This document shows positions 46,064 to 57,568 of a stretch of DNA of 64,000 nucleotides, in pieces (positions within the stretch are counted from its first letter, which is position 1; every line of letters begins with the position of its first letter). The notes under the pieces were generated by a model. The model was not told the origin of the DNA and ran no database searches. It saw only the letters and a list, made by a program, of their open reading frames with translations. Source of the DNA: Nymphaea colorata (Eukaryota; Streptophyta; Magnoliopsida; Nymphaeales; Nymphaeaceae). A program made the position numbers and the translations under genes. The stretch lies in the NCBI RefSeq assembly GCF_008831285.2, contig NC_045147.1:13618854-13682853 (forward strand). The letters run 5' to 3'.

Positions 46064-46674
46064 ATGGCCAAGGGGCGACCTCTTTCCTTGCAGGTTCTTA
46101 GTTCCCGAGTCCGTCGTTTTAACGCTTCCTTTTCCTCTTTGCACGATTATTAACGCGCTCTTTGCTTTCTTTTCTCTGTTTTTTAACGTGTGCCAACGCT
46201 AGACAGTAGAGCTCAAGGTGAGGATGTGTTGCACCGGATGCGAAAGAGTGGTGAGGAGATCACTTCGGAAACTGAGAGGTAAGCCGTCATCAAAGACATT
46301 TTCCGTTTCTCAACGACAAATACAAATTTCACGTCGCATTCACGCTTGCAACAGGAGTGGACAGCGTGGAGGTGGACGTGGCGCTGGAGAAGGTGACGGT
46401 GACCGGGTACGTGGACAAGAACAAGGTGCTGAAGGAGGTGAGGCGCAGCGGGAAGAAGGCGGAGTTCTGGCCCAATCCCGGCCAGCCCCTCTTCTTCACC
46501 AGCGCCGCCGACTACTACTACGACGACAAGGCCTACAGGGGCACCTACAACTACTGGCGCCACGGCTACAACGACGGCGAGCGACACGGCCGGGTCCGCT
46601 CCGCCTATCGCCCGGACGACAAGGTCAGCAGCTTCTTCTCCGATGACAACGTCCACTCCTGCGCCATCATGTGA
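46064..46674 (+). CDS. Heavy-metal-associated isoprenylated plant protein (HIPP) A, 141 aa
   Basis: Exons 46064-46093, 46203-46278 and 46355-46674, with introns of 109 and 76 bases. All junctions are GT..AG with phases 0 and 1. The product starts MAKGRPLSLQ, then an HMA fold TVELKVRMCCTGCERVVR with the metal-binding MxCxxC at residues 18-23 and VEVDVALEKVTVTGYVD as its second half. KAEFWPNP and YNYWRHGYN follow. The C-terminus CAIM (138-141) is a CaaX box, so farnesylation and membrane or nuclear association are expected. The family binds Cu, Zn or Cd and acts in metal handling and stress; the exact role here is inferred. Exon 3 uses almost only G/C-ending codons, in sharp contrast to HIPP C. 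A 147-codon antisense frame is a shadow of this GC-rich exon. Confidence 0.93.
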
Positions 46675-47072
46675 TTTCCCCGCGCCACCAACTGCGGGCT
46701 TCTTGTCTGCAACTGTTAATATGGATGAACCCGTGTCAGGGGCTGTGCTTGTAAATTATGTACCACAAATCGATTATATGCAGTAATAATGGAACACCTT
46801 TCTCTAGTACTTCCTATTCTTGTTATGAATCCAGCACCTTCCTTTCTTCCAATAATTCGATTATATGTACGTGACCATAAACAAATACATAGCAGATCCA
46901 ACATATACTGTTTTGAAATCCAATATACATAAGGCACAACGAATTGGTTGGATCTCCAACTTATTGTAGTAGAGAACGCAGATTATGGTTAAGAAAGTGA
47001 TAAATATACACATCTTAATAGTTTCTGTTCATTATATGTGCAAGGAAGGTCCTTTTCTCAAGCATGCCGTCG
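46675..47072. other. Convergent 3' flanks of HIPP A and the HMA-like gene B
   Basis: The two genes are transcribed towards each other, 398 bases apart stop to stop. I see no further feature here. Confidence 0.6.
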
Positions 47073-47948
47073 TTAATGGATTTTATTTCTTTTCCACAAG
47101 AAGAGCTTCTTCTCCCTTGGCGTCCTCTCAGGCATAGGTACGGTGGCGACATCCACGAAGGGAACGGGATCGGTTTCGATCTCGCTCCAGAAGCGAGCTT
47201 CTCTCCTCTTCTTCCTTACCGCAGCTAGCACAGAGTCTCGGTCGCATATTCCCCACACGGTCACTTTCTGAAGGTTGTATTCCACACTCACCGAATAGAT
47301 GCCTGCCATGAACATGGGGAAGGAGAGGAGTTACAGGAACCACATGACAGATAGATTCCTAAATCAAATATGAATGGCTCAGATTTGGGTAATCTGAAAT
47401 GTCTCGGAACTCTTACCAGTCGAATTGGGTTCACGCCCAAACATTCAAAATCTCAAAATTCCATATCTATCTAACCGCTTGCATTCTTATCTTGGAAATA
47501 TATATATATATTTGATATCTTGTTGATGCAAATAAATAAATATAAATAGTAGATTGCTAACAAATTGCAGTTATTTGTTTACCTATTTCAAAGTTCAAAC
47601 TTGATAAAGTACATAATCAATCTCATCAAGCTACCACAATATTCACGATCAACATAATCCGGCGTGAAATTATATTATGAAATTTGAGGAGTTTTTATCT
47701 TAGACGTACGGACCGTTGCTGACATGATCTCATCCCAAACACCAATCTCAAGTGCCATATCAAGAGAAAGATTTGCTAGAATTAGTGGAGATACATGACA
47801 AGAATTCCAAAGGGCATTGGATACCTTTGAAACGAGCCAACGCCTTCTTTATCTTCTTTTCACAGCCATAGGAATACAGAGGGACCTTCATTTCTACGTA
47901 CTGTGCCTCAACGTTCTGGCCCGTAGGGAAGACTTGATGGTTCGCCAT
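47073..47948 (-). CDS. HMA-like protein without metal motif (gene B), 117 aa
   Basis: Exons 47948-47825 and 47302-47073 on the minus strand, joined by a GT..AG phase-1 intron of 522 bases at the same place in the fold (ARFK-G-IYSV) as intron 2 of its neighbours. The product starts MANHQVFPTGQNVEAQ; an in-frame Met 7 codons upstream (47969) is less likely. The HMA fold reads YVEMKVPLYSYGCEKKIKKA, then SVSVEYNLQKVTVWGICD and KKRREARFW. The usual MxCxxC is replaced by PLYSYGC, leaving one Cys, and the C-terminus (WKRNKIH) has no CaaX box. I recall a conserved plant subfamily with exactly this PLYSYGCEKK-KKAL signature, so this is not a broken gene. It probably does not bind metal as a classic HIPP and may act through protein contacts. 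Confidence 0.88.
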
Positions 47949-47969
47949 TTTGTTGGTAACTAATGTCAA

Positions 47970-50345
47970 GACTACCTCAATATCAGAGACAGGATTTTGT
48001 TATCACTGTTTCTCTTTTAAGTTGAACCCAAAAGTGATGGAAACTTCGTAAGTGGGCCAAACCAAGATCTTGAAGTGCTTTTGAGTTGCCTGTGAGGAAC
48101 TGCAACATAGATTCTCGAGTAAAAGAAAAAGGAAACGCAAAACTGAACTTCTGTACTACTGTAGCAGGGAAGGCATATCTTTAATTTTAAGACTTTAGTA
48201 CTGATAAAAGACAACAGAAGTAATTGAGAAATATCATGAGGATTAATTAATGGTTAAGGAATCATAAAATATTAGGAGATTGGTTTCCATCAAATTTAAT
48301 GATCCTTGTTTCGGCTTGAATGTAAATCTTAGCACCGCTATCTCTCTCTTTTTCTCTCTCTCTCCATGCTTCGCCGCCTTTTTCCTCAAATTGCCTTAAC
48401 ATGAAGTGATAATGACAATCTTAGCACCGCTTTCTTCTGTTTCTATGCCCTGTTTCTGCTAATATCTGAGTTTCATTGTTGGTTGACATTTTTCGAAAGC
48501 CCAGATGTCCAACTAGTGACATCAATCAGGAGTTTTATCTTTGGATGAGCAAGAAGTTTGCTTACATAAAATTACTTCTTCTGTTGGAAGCTTTCATTTT
48601 CCATTGTTATCTAGGAAATATGGATAACTTCCAGAAATTTTGGATCCTTTGAAATGAGTTTTAAGACACTAGCTGCTATGAAGAAAGTACTGCTCTGAAA
48701 TCTATTCGAAGCAAAAACGATCGACCTCTGTTTTGAAGTGTATATGTCAATGTTTGCTTCCCTAAACTGAATCGTATTTCTGGATAGAGCTCGCTCTAGG
48801 AGCTGTTCATTATGAATCAATTGTGGTGGACACAATATGTTGTGGTAAGAAGATCAGCCATGGCAGGTCAGGGAACTCAATTGGAGCCTTCTTGTACCAG
48901 AGTCTGCTGTTCATACTGATAAACAGGCCTGTACATGTTCCTGTCAGTAGAGGTGGACATTGAGTGGAACTACTCGAGCCAACTCATTTTTGTTAACTAG
49001 TGGATCCCTGTTCCTGCAGGCTCAACTAAGCTCGTTCAGAAACCTACATATGCTGTATATTTTTCACAATTATCTCTTTTTGTGCGTCGAACATGTTCTT
49101 CGTTTGCCTTTGTCCTTGTAAGGGTAGGTCGGTTGAGTTGAGTCTATCTGCTCTCAAGACGACCCAACTCGATAAGAATCTGCCCTGAACACCCGTATCT
49201 ATGGGAGCGTCACATCCGTAGAACACTGCGTCGCAAAGAACTCGGTGTTCTTGTTACCTGACGTCCCATATCATTGAACGGTTTCATCTTGAAAAACAGG
49301 GGAATATAATGCAAAGAACAAGAAATTTTGGTCTTAAATTCTGGAGACGAATGCGCGAAGAGAATCAGAGGAAAAGCTTGGGAAAGAAGAACTAAAAATA
49401 GATTCAACTAAAGGAAATGACAAAATAAGAAACAACAGAAGGCAAATTGGACAGGCTAAGTATCCAAACCAAACATGGCGGTCTAGCGTACGTTTAAACC
49501 TTTAAAGGGACCAAGCGGCCTGCACATTTAAGGTCGGCTGCTTTTTTCCTCTTGTATTCTCTCCCCAAACTCTGTCACTACTTGCCAAGGGAATACCAAC
49601 AAAGGAATTGTGGGAAAAGTAAGGAAGATCGACCACGGAAAAGGAAGAAATAGCCTAAAGGAAAATATTCTTAAACTTCAATAGATCTCTTCGACGCTGC
49701 AGACACGTGTCATACAGCACTCCTGAAACCAAATCTTTCTCATTTGTAATCAAAAACCTTTTTTCTCATTTCCCTCCATTAGAAAAGGAAAATTTTCTCT
49801 TCATACCTATTTGGTAGTACTCTTTATGCCCCTCTGTAATTCATTTTTGTAAATAACCTTCATTTGAAAAACTTCATTTTGTAATAGATGAATTTTATAG
49901 TTTCTGTACCTTTTTTAATGCTGATCTTTTATATTTTTTTTAGTAGAAAAAGTTGGTATTGCTGCTTTTTACTTATGGCGGATACTTTAAATAGGTGATC
50001 ACATGATAGTGTTAAAAGTAGGTATTCAGTAGATAATTGTCAGCAGGAGTACCAAATAAAAAAATATCGGGGGTCTCAAGCTTATGTTTGGGACTATGTA
50101 GGAAACAAGTATGATGTTGAATGAAATGTTACATTTCCTTTGAGGGTAAGGAATGAATAATTACGTGGCAAGTTGATGTCTATCGTCTGTGAGTGGATAG
50201 GTTGGACAAGGAAGAAAAAGGCTTGAGCAAAGTCGAAAGAGAAATGCTCTTTTCCACTAACATTCTCTTGGTTGGCAGACCTTTTGAGTACGATGCAGTG
50301 CATTGGTCCCTCCACCATGGCCCCCTTCCCCCTACCCGTCTGCAT
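47970..50345. other. Intergenic between genes B and C, no gene seen
   Basis: Contains the promoter of gene B (no clear TATA box), a short CT stretch near 48340-48364 and AT-rich non-coding DNA. Open frames are short and featureless. Confidence 0.5.
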
Positions 50346-50354
50346 ATATATAAA
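50346..50354 (+). promoter_or_regulatory. TATA box of HIPP C
   Basis: TATATAAAG lies 98 bases upstream of the start codon, giving a leader of roughly 65 nt. Confidence 0.65.
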
Positions 50355-50443
50355 GATGCCTGCACATTCGTTCAGCTCATCATCTTTGCTTTGCTCTATC
50401 TTGTTCGTTCCCCTAGTTCCTTAGTGTTGTTTCGCGAAGAACA

Positions 50444-51558
50444 ATGGCGCCTAATGCTATCTCGGTGAATATCTCCTTCTCTTGCACGCACATATGCATG
50501 CACATACACGCACAATATTTAGTTTTAGATATGAATTTGCATGTAAACACCCTTGTATCTTAGAAGGGCATGGACATAGCGACCTAACCCCCTCCGGCAT
50601 ACTGGGCTTGAGGTACTTCTTAGTGTGGTGGATCCCAACCGGCCTCCTATGAGTCATGGATCCTACCTTAAAAGAGGAGAGGAACCATGGTAACAGTGAT
50701 TTAGTAGCTAACCTTCTTATAAACCCCCTTGAAGATTTTCAAGAATCATCAAAACTATTTTTCATAATGGGATGTTCCAATAGAACACAATCATGCATTC
50801 AAAACCTGTACATGTTTAATTTCCCTATCTTTTCAATCTCTTTATTGTGGTTTCACGTACAATATCTGCAGACTGTGGAGCTGCTTGTGCATATGGATTG
50901 CGACGGATGCGAGAAAAAGATAAGAAAGGCCATCTCCAAAATGAATGGTATGTACCCACTTCATCAACCCATCAATGAGATGTTGTAGATTTTGTTCATA
51001 TACCATATGCACTGAAGATCGTAAAATCATTCATTCGTTTCTTTTGTCATCTCAAAATCAAAAGCACGTTATGATGAACTGAAGGTGATAATAGCCACTA
51101 ACACCGTGGATATATTGTTCATTTCAAACGCGAACAAGTAGATAGTTGCATAGGCAAGGAAATATGCACCATATATACATATACAAGTCTACATGATGTT
51201 AAGAAGCTGAAAGTTTTAGATATGTTTCATGGCAGGAGTAGACAGTTTGGATATAGATTTGGGTCAGCAAAAAGTAACAGTGACTGGGTATGTAGATCAG
51301 CGGAAGGTTTTGAAAGCAGTGAGAGGCACAGGCAGGAAAGCAGAGTTCTGGCCATATCCATACGATGGGGAGTACCACCCCTTCATGTCTCACTACTTCC
51401 AAGATTCTACCTTCGCTCCGACCTACAACTATTACAGGCATGGATACAATAACATCGACTACGGATATCTCCCTCACTCTATGTCCTCCAGTTCGGTGGA
51501 CAACAACGCCGCTGCTCTCTTCAGCGACGAGAACGTCCATTCTTGCTCCATCATGTGA
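50444..51558 (+). CDS. Heavy-metal-associated isoprenylated plant protein (HIPP) C, 139 aa
   Basis: Exons 50444-50464, 50872-50947 and 51236-51558, with introns of 407 and 288 bases. Junctions are GT..AG with phases 0 and 1, the same positions as in HIPP A. The product starts MAPNAIS and has the HMA domain TVELLVHMDCDGCEKKIRKA with MxCxxC at residues 15-20, then VTVTGYVDQRKVLKAVR. KAEFWPYP and YNYYRHGYN follow, and it ends in the CaaX box CSIM. It is clearly a paralogue of HIPP A, so a metal-binding, farnesylated protein is expected. Codon use is mixed and AT-tolerant, unlike HIPP A. Downstream lie a TA microsatellite (51608-51643) and a CT microsatellite (51795-51842). Confidence 0.93.
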
Positions 51559-51606
51559 ATTCAATTCCTTCATCCAAAATTAAAGTATACCATTCAGTGT
51601 TTTAGG

Positions 51607-51645
<39 letters not shown>

Positions 51646-51791
51646 GCAAGAAGTATTTGAATACCTGATTGAATACCTGAAATATGTAAAGGTTAGTTGT
51701 TAAAGATATTGAAAATACTTCATGAACTTCATGTATAGACACTACTACTCGTGTCGCCCTTAGTCGGGATAAATATACACCAGTTCTGATT

Positions 51792-51848
<57 letters not shown>

Positions 51849-54485
51849 ATGTGGAACAAAGGAAGAATCAGGTCGTCGCTCATTTCACTTTACAAAGGCG
51901 TTGTGCACACAACTCTATTAGGACGAGGTATGCGGTTCATTATTAATGATGTTGGTGGGTGGCTTAACCAGTCAAGAGGTGAACTGATCGTGTCTATATG
52001 CTTAAGGACTGGCAAATGTGTGCAATTGAATTTTGTGGTTGATTCAGCTCATCTGTACTTGTAATTAAGTATGTCTTCAAGGTCTCAGAAGAAGCTTAAC
52101 AAGCCATGAATGAAGAAGAGTGGCTGTCTCCACCCATAGTTAAGTTTGTCAAGCATTAACATTGATCAACTTATCAATGGAAATCAATCCGTTTCAAGCA
52201 TGTTTTTTTTTCCCTTCTGCAATGACATGGAGCCTTTTGAAGACCGATCACTTAGTGCAGGACCAGTCCCCTTTGAAAGGAAAACCAGAGTTTGATGGCC
52301 ATATTTTGTGAGGGCGCACCATCATAAGAAAGCTTAGGATGCAAAACTGCAGAGATGTTGCAATTAGTTCATTGGCCTTGATTATTGATCAACTTAACAT
52401 CATTCAAAATTCGATCGACACATGCTCTACTTATGGGACATGCTATATACACTACCGGTCTTCAACTTATAATTACATATATAAGATGACCAACACAAGC
52501 CAAATCAACTTTAAAATGTTGCATAGCTGAAGACTAAAAGTATTATTATTCTTAGTCTTCAAACCTTAACGTAATCCGACCCATTGAACTTGACCCTCGA
52601 TTAGCTTGATCTGTATCTGAAACCTCAACTCGGCTGACTAGCTGAATATAAAATGAGCCAAGCTAAACATGTGAAGCTCAGTTAGCATGGCTAATTTACC
52701 AGCTCTTGCGGGTGGGTGGGTCGTGCCTGTATTAGTAGAGCTTGGGTGTGCTCCGCGGGTCAAGTGATATATTCATTTTTGGGTGTGTCTTTGACATCTC
52801 CATACATGTGAAACATGGGATGGCTCTTGAACTTGTAGGGCTTCATCTGAACTCGAAGAACACCTTGAAAATTCCGGTTCATTTGGATGAAAATTTCTAA
52901 CAAAAGTGGCACATGTTCAGCCAGCATTTGGCAAGTACACTTTATCATTATATTGTATGCATTGAGACAGGTACTTAGTGATCTCATTCTCTAGCCATCT
53001 TTCACCTTCATGAGCGGCTAAAAAGATTCTCCGTGACCTCCACAAGTTAGAATGACTTTCTATGGTTATGCAGTTGCTTTTTTTGGGAAAAAGAGAAAGG
53101 ATTACGTTTGAGAAGAGAACTTCCAACGGCTAAGAAAACCGAAAAGGCAGGGAAGAATCTCCAACTGGCTCATTCACCATTTTTTTTAGTCTCCGATGAT
53201 GGGGAACCCTTGCTGAGGATCGGATGACTTAACTCATTTGTTGTAATTAATTCCTGCACTTTGATCCCTAAAGGGGTTAACGCAACCGATGGGGCGGGAA
53301 CTAGTAGTGGCCAGTTTTTGTTTCAAACTCTTGTGCTATCAACTCTCAAAACTGCAAAAAGGCATACACTGATATGCAAGTTGAATCCACCCCAAGGCAC
53401 CGAAAATAACTCTAATGGGAATAGGAAAGTCTTTGGCCTTCACTTGGGTGGTGGGAGGGATTAGCCCTCCGCTCAACCTGATTACTTCACTTTGAAGCCC
53501 TTTGCCAACATGTACCCTGTCATCTGCCAAATTTTTCTTTATACTTAATGAAATATTTACGTACTAGTATTCCATTTATTGATTGATTTAATTACTTATT
53601 TACTTTATGAGCAAGATGAGGTAAATTAGATAGACATGTACCGGTTATGCCTACAAAAACGCACCCGAATTTTTATTTCCTTCAAGTAGCTAGAAGGTCG
53701 ACTTGAGTTCAACTCCTCTGGCGTCCATAGGAAAAAAGGACAATCCTCAACTCTTCTAGCCAGGTTGATAAGGATCTCATTAATGGCGACTAATCCCTTG
53801 ACTCTTATCAACTAATTTCAACCAACTATTGATTGGGCCATCAGTGCATTCGTATATTCAGATAGGTGATAACTTTGATCTAGTGTAAATGGACTGGTCG
53901 CTTGTACAGAGTCGAGGCACTGCAATCCCCTCAGATGCATGCTTGTGCTTCATAAAAGAAGAGAGCGACAAGATTCCTTTCTAAAGTACGACAAGATTAG
54001 GTTGGATTACCAAGAGCACATAATTCATCTTCCTTATGGATCACCATCTCCACTTTTCATAGTGGTGGGACATGAAGAATTTTTGCTGTGTAGGCCTCCA
54101 ACAAAAATAATGTATTTGGGTGTTTGAAAATGCTACGTATATAAATAAAGCAGATACAAATGACATAAATAACAGCTTCTAGTGAACATGTATCTGAATG
54201 GAATCGAAATATGCATGTAAATCTCTATTGTGGAAAATTTGCATAGTTCTTTGCCACACATATATAGTACTGGATAAAGGTCTTCGTATGACGAATTTTT
54301 GACACAAAAATGTCGTCAATTTTGAAATTGAAATTAACCCATCATAAATTCTATGGCCTATGGCCTCTTCTTTACTTTCTTTCTCTGTCACTTCACCTTG
54401 TAAAATATGTCAATAATATTCTCTGATGGTGAGTGAGTGACATTTTATAATGCATCCTTAACTCAAAAATGAAGAAATGTTATTC
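51559..54485. other. Intergenic with microsatellites, no gene seen
   Basis: (TA)n at 51608-51643 and (CT)n at 51795-51842, then AT-rich non-coding DNA. The stretch 52580-52720 has AACTCG/GAGCC-type words like the interior of the element at 45040-45538, but no ends were found. Confidence 0.5.
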
Positions 54486-54490
54486 AATAG

Positions 54491-54620
54491 TTGGCTTGTT
54501 AGTGCAATAAATTGAGTCTGTCCCATTTGAGACCAGCAAGCGCCCGGGACGTAGTGAGATTCGAATTCTAGCTCTGTGGAGCAAAGCCTGAACCTGCTGC
54601 TTAATGATTTTCAAACCAAT
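54491..54620. repeat. Dispersed repeat, SINE candidate (copy 1)
   Basis: About 130 bases, TTGGCTTGTT ... GTAGTGAGATTCGAATTCTAGC ... CTGTGGAGC ... CTGCTGCTTAAT, recur with moderate divergence at 60849-60978 in the same orientation. On the minus strand ATTCGAATCTC resembles a tRNA-type B box, which suggests a SINE, but a convincing A box was not seen. Confidence 0.5.
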
Positions 54621-56170
54621 AGGCAATTCACCTAATTGGTCCTAAAGATAAACCTGACCCGATATTTGCAGGTGGCTGGATGAAGCTAGACCAAGTCAAA
54701 CTCTGTCTACTCCAATAAGACTATATAGTTGATTGGTTAGGTGCAAATCTTATTTATGGGGCACAAAAGGCTCGAAAATTGTGAAAATTTTATTAATTGT
54801 TTTTAGTGTTTTGCATGCTTCCCATTCTTGCTGCTCATTTTGTAGTTGGATGCTGCCAAGCATTTTATCCTGAACTAGAGGATTTAAACAAGCAAGATAT
54901 AGTTGGTTTTCGGCTTTACTGCTTGCGCAGAATTTGCAGAAAGGTTATTTGAGACCAAATCTTCTACATCTTTGATGAACCTGTTAAATTCTGCACCTGA
55001 ATATAGCTGCTATTTCATGTAGTTCAAGTAGAACTACCACCATCTTTAGAACAGCCATAATTCAATTAGCATCAGGTGTGACTGGCTTGGGCAACTGCGA
55101 TGCGTTTTATCTTTGTTGCCATTTTTTTCTTTTCTTACAGCAGTAATTAATATGGTCGTGTTAACTTCTATGGCTTTCTTTTTCTTTCTTTCCCTTTTTG
55201 CTCTCCGGCTCTTTCCGATAGCTGAGTTGAAGGGAGTATCTTCGTTGGTATATCTCACACCACTTCGGTCAGGGATATTAAACTCTTGTTAAAATAAACA
55301 ACATGGGAACACATTAGAACGTTTAGAAACACTAATTTAACACAAAACAAGACTTAATTGAAGTTGTTTTGATGACAAAATATAGATTTTTCCACTAGTA
55401 ATATTTTGGTGTTATAAAAGTAGCTGTTCATTTTTCCATAAAAATATTGAAACAGAAAAATGTCATTTGTTGAGCATGAGTTCCTGTATATAGGTTCCAT
55501 TAAGGAAATAAGTAGGTCTTTGTAATACAATTCCAAAAGCAAGACTTACTACTGAGGGTGCTAGATTGCATCTTCCACTAAACACTACATATTTAATCTC
55601 CACAGAGAAATGAAAACCACAAAAGCAACGATTAAGTAATACAGAAAAGGGTCCCTTTTTTTGTAGTGATATAGTTGCATCAAGCGATGATTAATTGTAT
55701 AGAATCCATATGTAGAACATAAACTCCTTGTTTTTCCAATTTTATAAATAATTAGGCAACATTTCTATCAGTTCACCATCCAAATTATCCTCAGATCCGA
55801 GCAAAATCAACTTGAATTTTCAAACTTCATTTATTAACAAGTGGCACTATCAAGGCTAACTTCCTTATTGTGGCCCAAGAGATGCCACATTGACTGCCGT
55901 CGCAGCATTCAACATCTTTTGCCATCCACTATATTTTTAGCACTATTTCTCGCTCCTACTAAAAATACAAGTAGGAGAGAGACACAGAGAGAGAAGACAC
56001 AGAGAGAGAAGAAGAAGAAGAAAAAGAAGAAGATGAAGAAGAGGGGGGGACAAAAACCCATCCACTTGACTCCTAATTTCAAGATTAACACTACTCCTCA
56101 ATACTATGGGGATAGCACTTTGCATGAACCAAATTGAGGACGTTGCTACAACACGCCACCCAACCCGATC
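54621..56170. other. Intergenic, no gene seen
   Basis: AT-rich. A purine-rich AGAGAG/AAGAAG stretch lies at about 55974-56047. No supported gene or RNA. Confidence 0.5.
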
Positions 56171-56177
56171 GGTAGCT

Positions 56178-56481
56178 TTGTTGACGAATAATCTATACCT
56201 ACGAAGCCCCTTAATTTTTGAAAGAGAAAATCATTTTTTATGGGGCATTTTCTATGGCTTTTCTCATTTTTTCTGTTTTAACAGAACTGCTCGACTTTTT
56301 TATTCCTGAAATGTATGTTTAACCCACCTTATACAGGAAGTATCATATTTTGGGGGACAAAAAGTCGAACCGTTCTGTTAGAACAGAAAAATGAGAAAAG
56401 CCATGTAAAATGCCTCATAAAAAATGATTTTCTTTGTCAGAAATTAAGTGGCTTCTTAGGAGTAGACTATTCGACGACAAT
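56178..56481. mobile_element. Fold-back element with about 125-bp arms
   Basis: The left arm (56178 to about 56306) contains GAAAATCATTTTTTATGGGGC, GGCTTTTCTCATTTTTTCTG and CTCGACTTTTT. The right arm (about 56356-56481) is its near-complete reverse complement: AAAAAGTCGA, CAGAAAAATGAGAAAAGCC, AAAAAATGATTTTC. The loop is about 50 bases. There is no coding capacity. A transcript through it would form a long, nearly continuous hairpin. Confidence 0.85.
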
Positions 56482-56844
56482 AAATAATGATCTGCCAAAG
56501 TGTATTAAGTGTATGTCTCCTCTCACTTACTTACCTTTTTCTGTATGAGCTAGAAACAGTGCACGAACTCTTATATATGCATGCATCTCTATTGAGCCTA
56601 AATATGACGAGTTAAAAGGAAACGAGACACGAGTTGAGTGAGTCAAGGCCGAGCCTGTTCTATAGAGCTTGCTCGAGCTTTAGATTCTAAATCGAGTCAA
56701 ATTCAAGCTGGCTCCTCTCATTCTCGACTTGACTCGTGTGCAGCCCATAATGCAATAGCGGTGGTCAACAACAAAACTGGCCTACCATCACACCGTTGAA
56801 CGAACCGGAAACTGGAAAGTCCCGCTTGGTTAAGCTGTGCAGGG

Positions 56845-57104
56845 ATGGTTAGGCTCTTCATCAACTTCCTTATAAAAATGAGTGGCCAATTGTTTCCTGG
56901 TATGTTAAGAACAATAGGGATCGCTTCCTCTGCAGATCCAGCAGATAAAATAAAGATCATTATAAATATAAACGCCCTTTGCACTGAAAGTGGCGATATG
57001 TTTGTTTCTTTCTTCTTTGATCGTATAATGCGAAAAGGGGTTGCAGGTTTGTATTCTTCAAAAGAAATGAGCTTCAACTGCACAAAGTCTTTTGCATGAA
57101 ATAC
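56845..57104. repeat. Dispersed repeat pair, copy 1
   Basis: Shares GAACAATAxGGATC, TTCCTCTGCAGATxCAGCAGAT, CGTTTGTTTCTTTCTTCTTTGAT-like and ATGAGCTTCAACTG words, in the same order and orientation, with 62532-62822. Identity is broken by small gaps. A frame of 84 codons is open in this copy (56845-57099) but broken in the other. The origin is unknown. Confidence 0.65.
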
Positions 57105-57159
57105 CACTGTTGCTAAGAAGTAAGAACACCGTATTGCATGAAATACCACTGTTGCTAAG
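57092..57159. repeat. Local tandem duplication, 42-bp period
   Basis: TTGCATGAAATACCACTGTT plus GCTAAG at 57092-57117 is repeated exactly at 57134-57159. Confidence 0.9.
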
Positions 57160-57529
57160 TAGTGATATGTAGTTCTTATGCTTTAGAAGCTATACATATA
57201 CCAGTCACCTTCTACAACTGAATTTTTCAGCTTTTGGCTTTGTGTCTCATTCTCTGGTCGACTCTGTCTTCATTTCTTTTCCTCTTGTATCCCCTCTACA
57301 ACTGTCAACTTTGTAAATTTTTCACCTTTAACATTGGTAGATTATGAGTATGGAGGGGCGACATAAACAGTTCTTTTAGGAAACTCACTTCTTATATCGC
57401 TTCTCCATATGCTTATACTGTATCAATCTTAAAGGTTGGGAAATATACAAAATTGACAGCGACAAAGAGTGGACCGGAGAATGATGCACAAAGCGAAAGG
57501 TGAAAAAAATCGGGGTAAAATGTGACTGG

Positions 57530-57568
<39 letters not shown>

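Noticed and set aside
46213-46656. Frames of 142-147 codons overlapping HIPP A exons 2 and 3 in other frames
   Set aside because: They arise from the high GC content of HIPP A, and one runs through its second intron. The HMA reading with proper splice sites explains the region.
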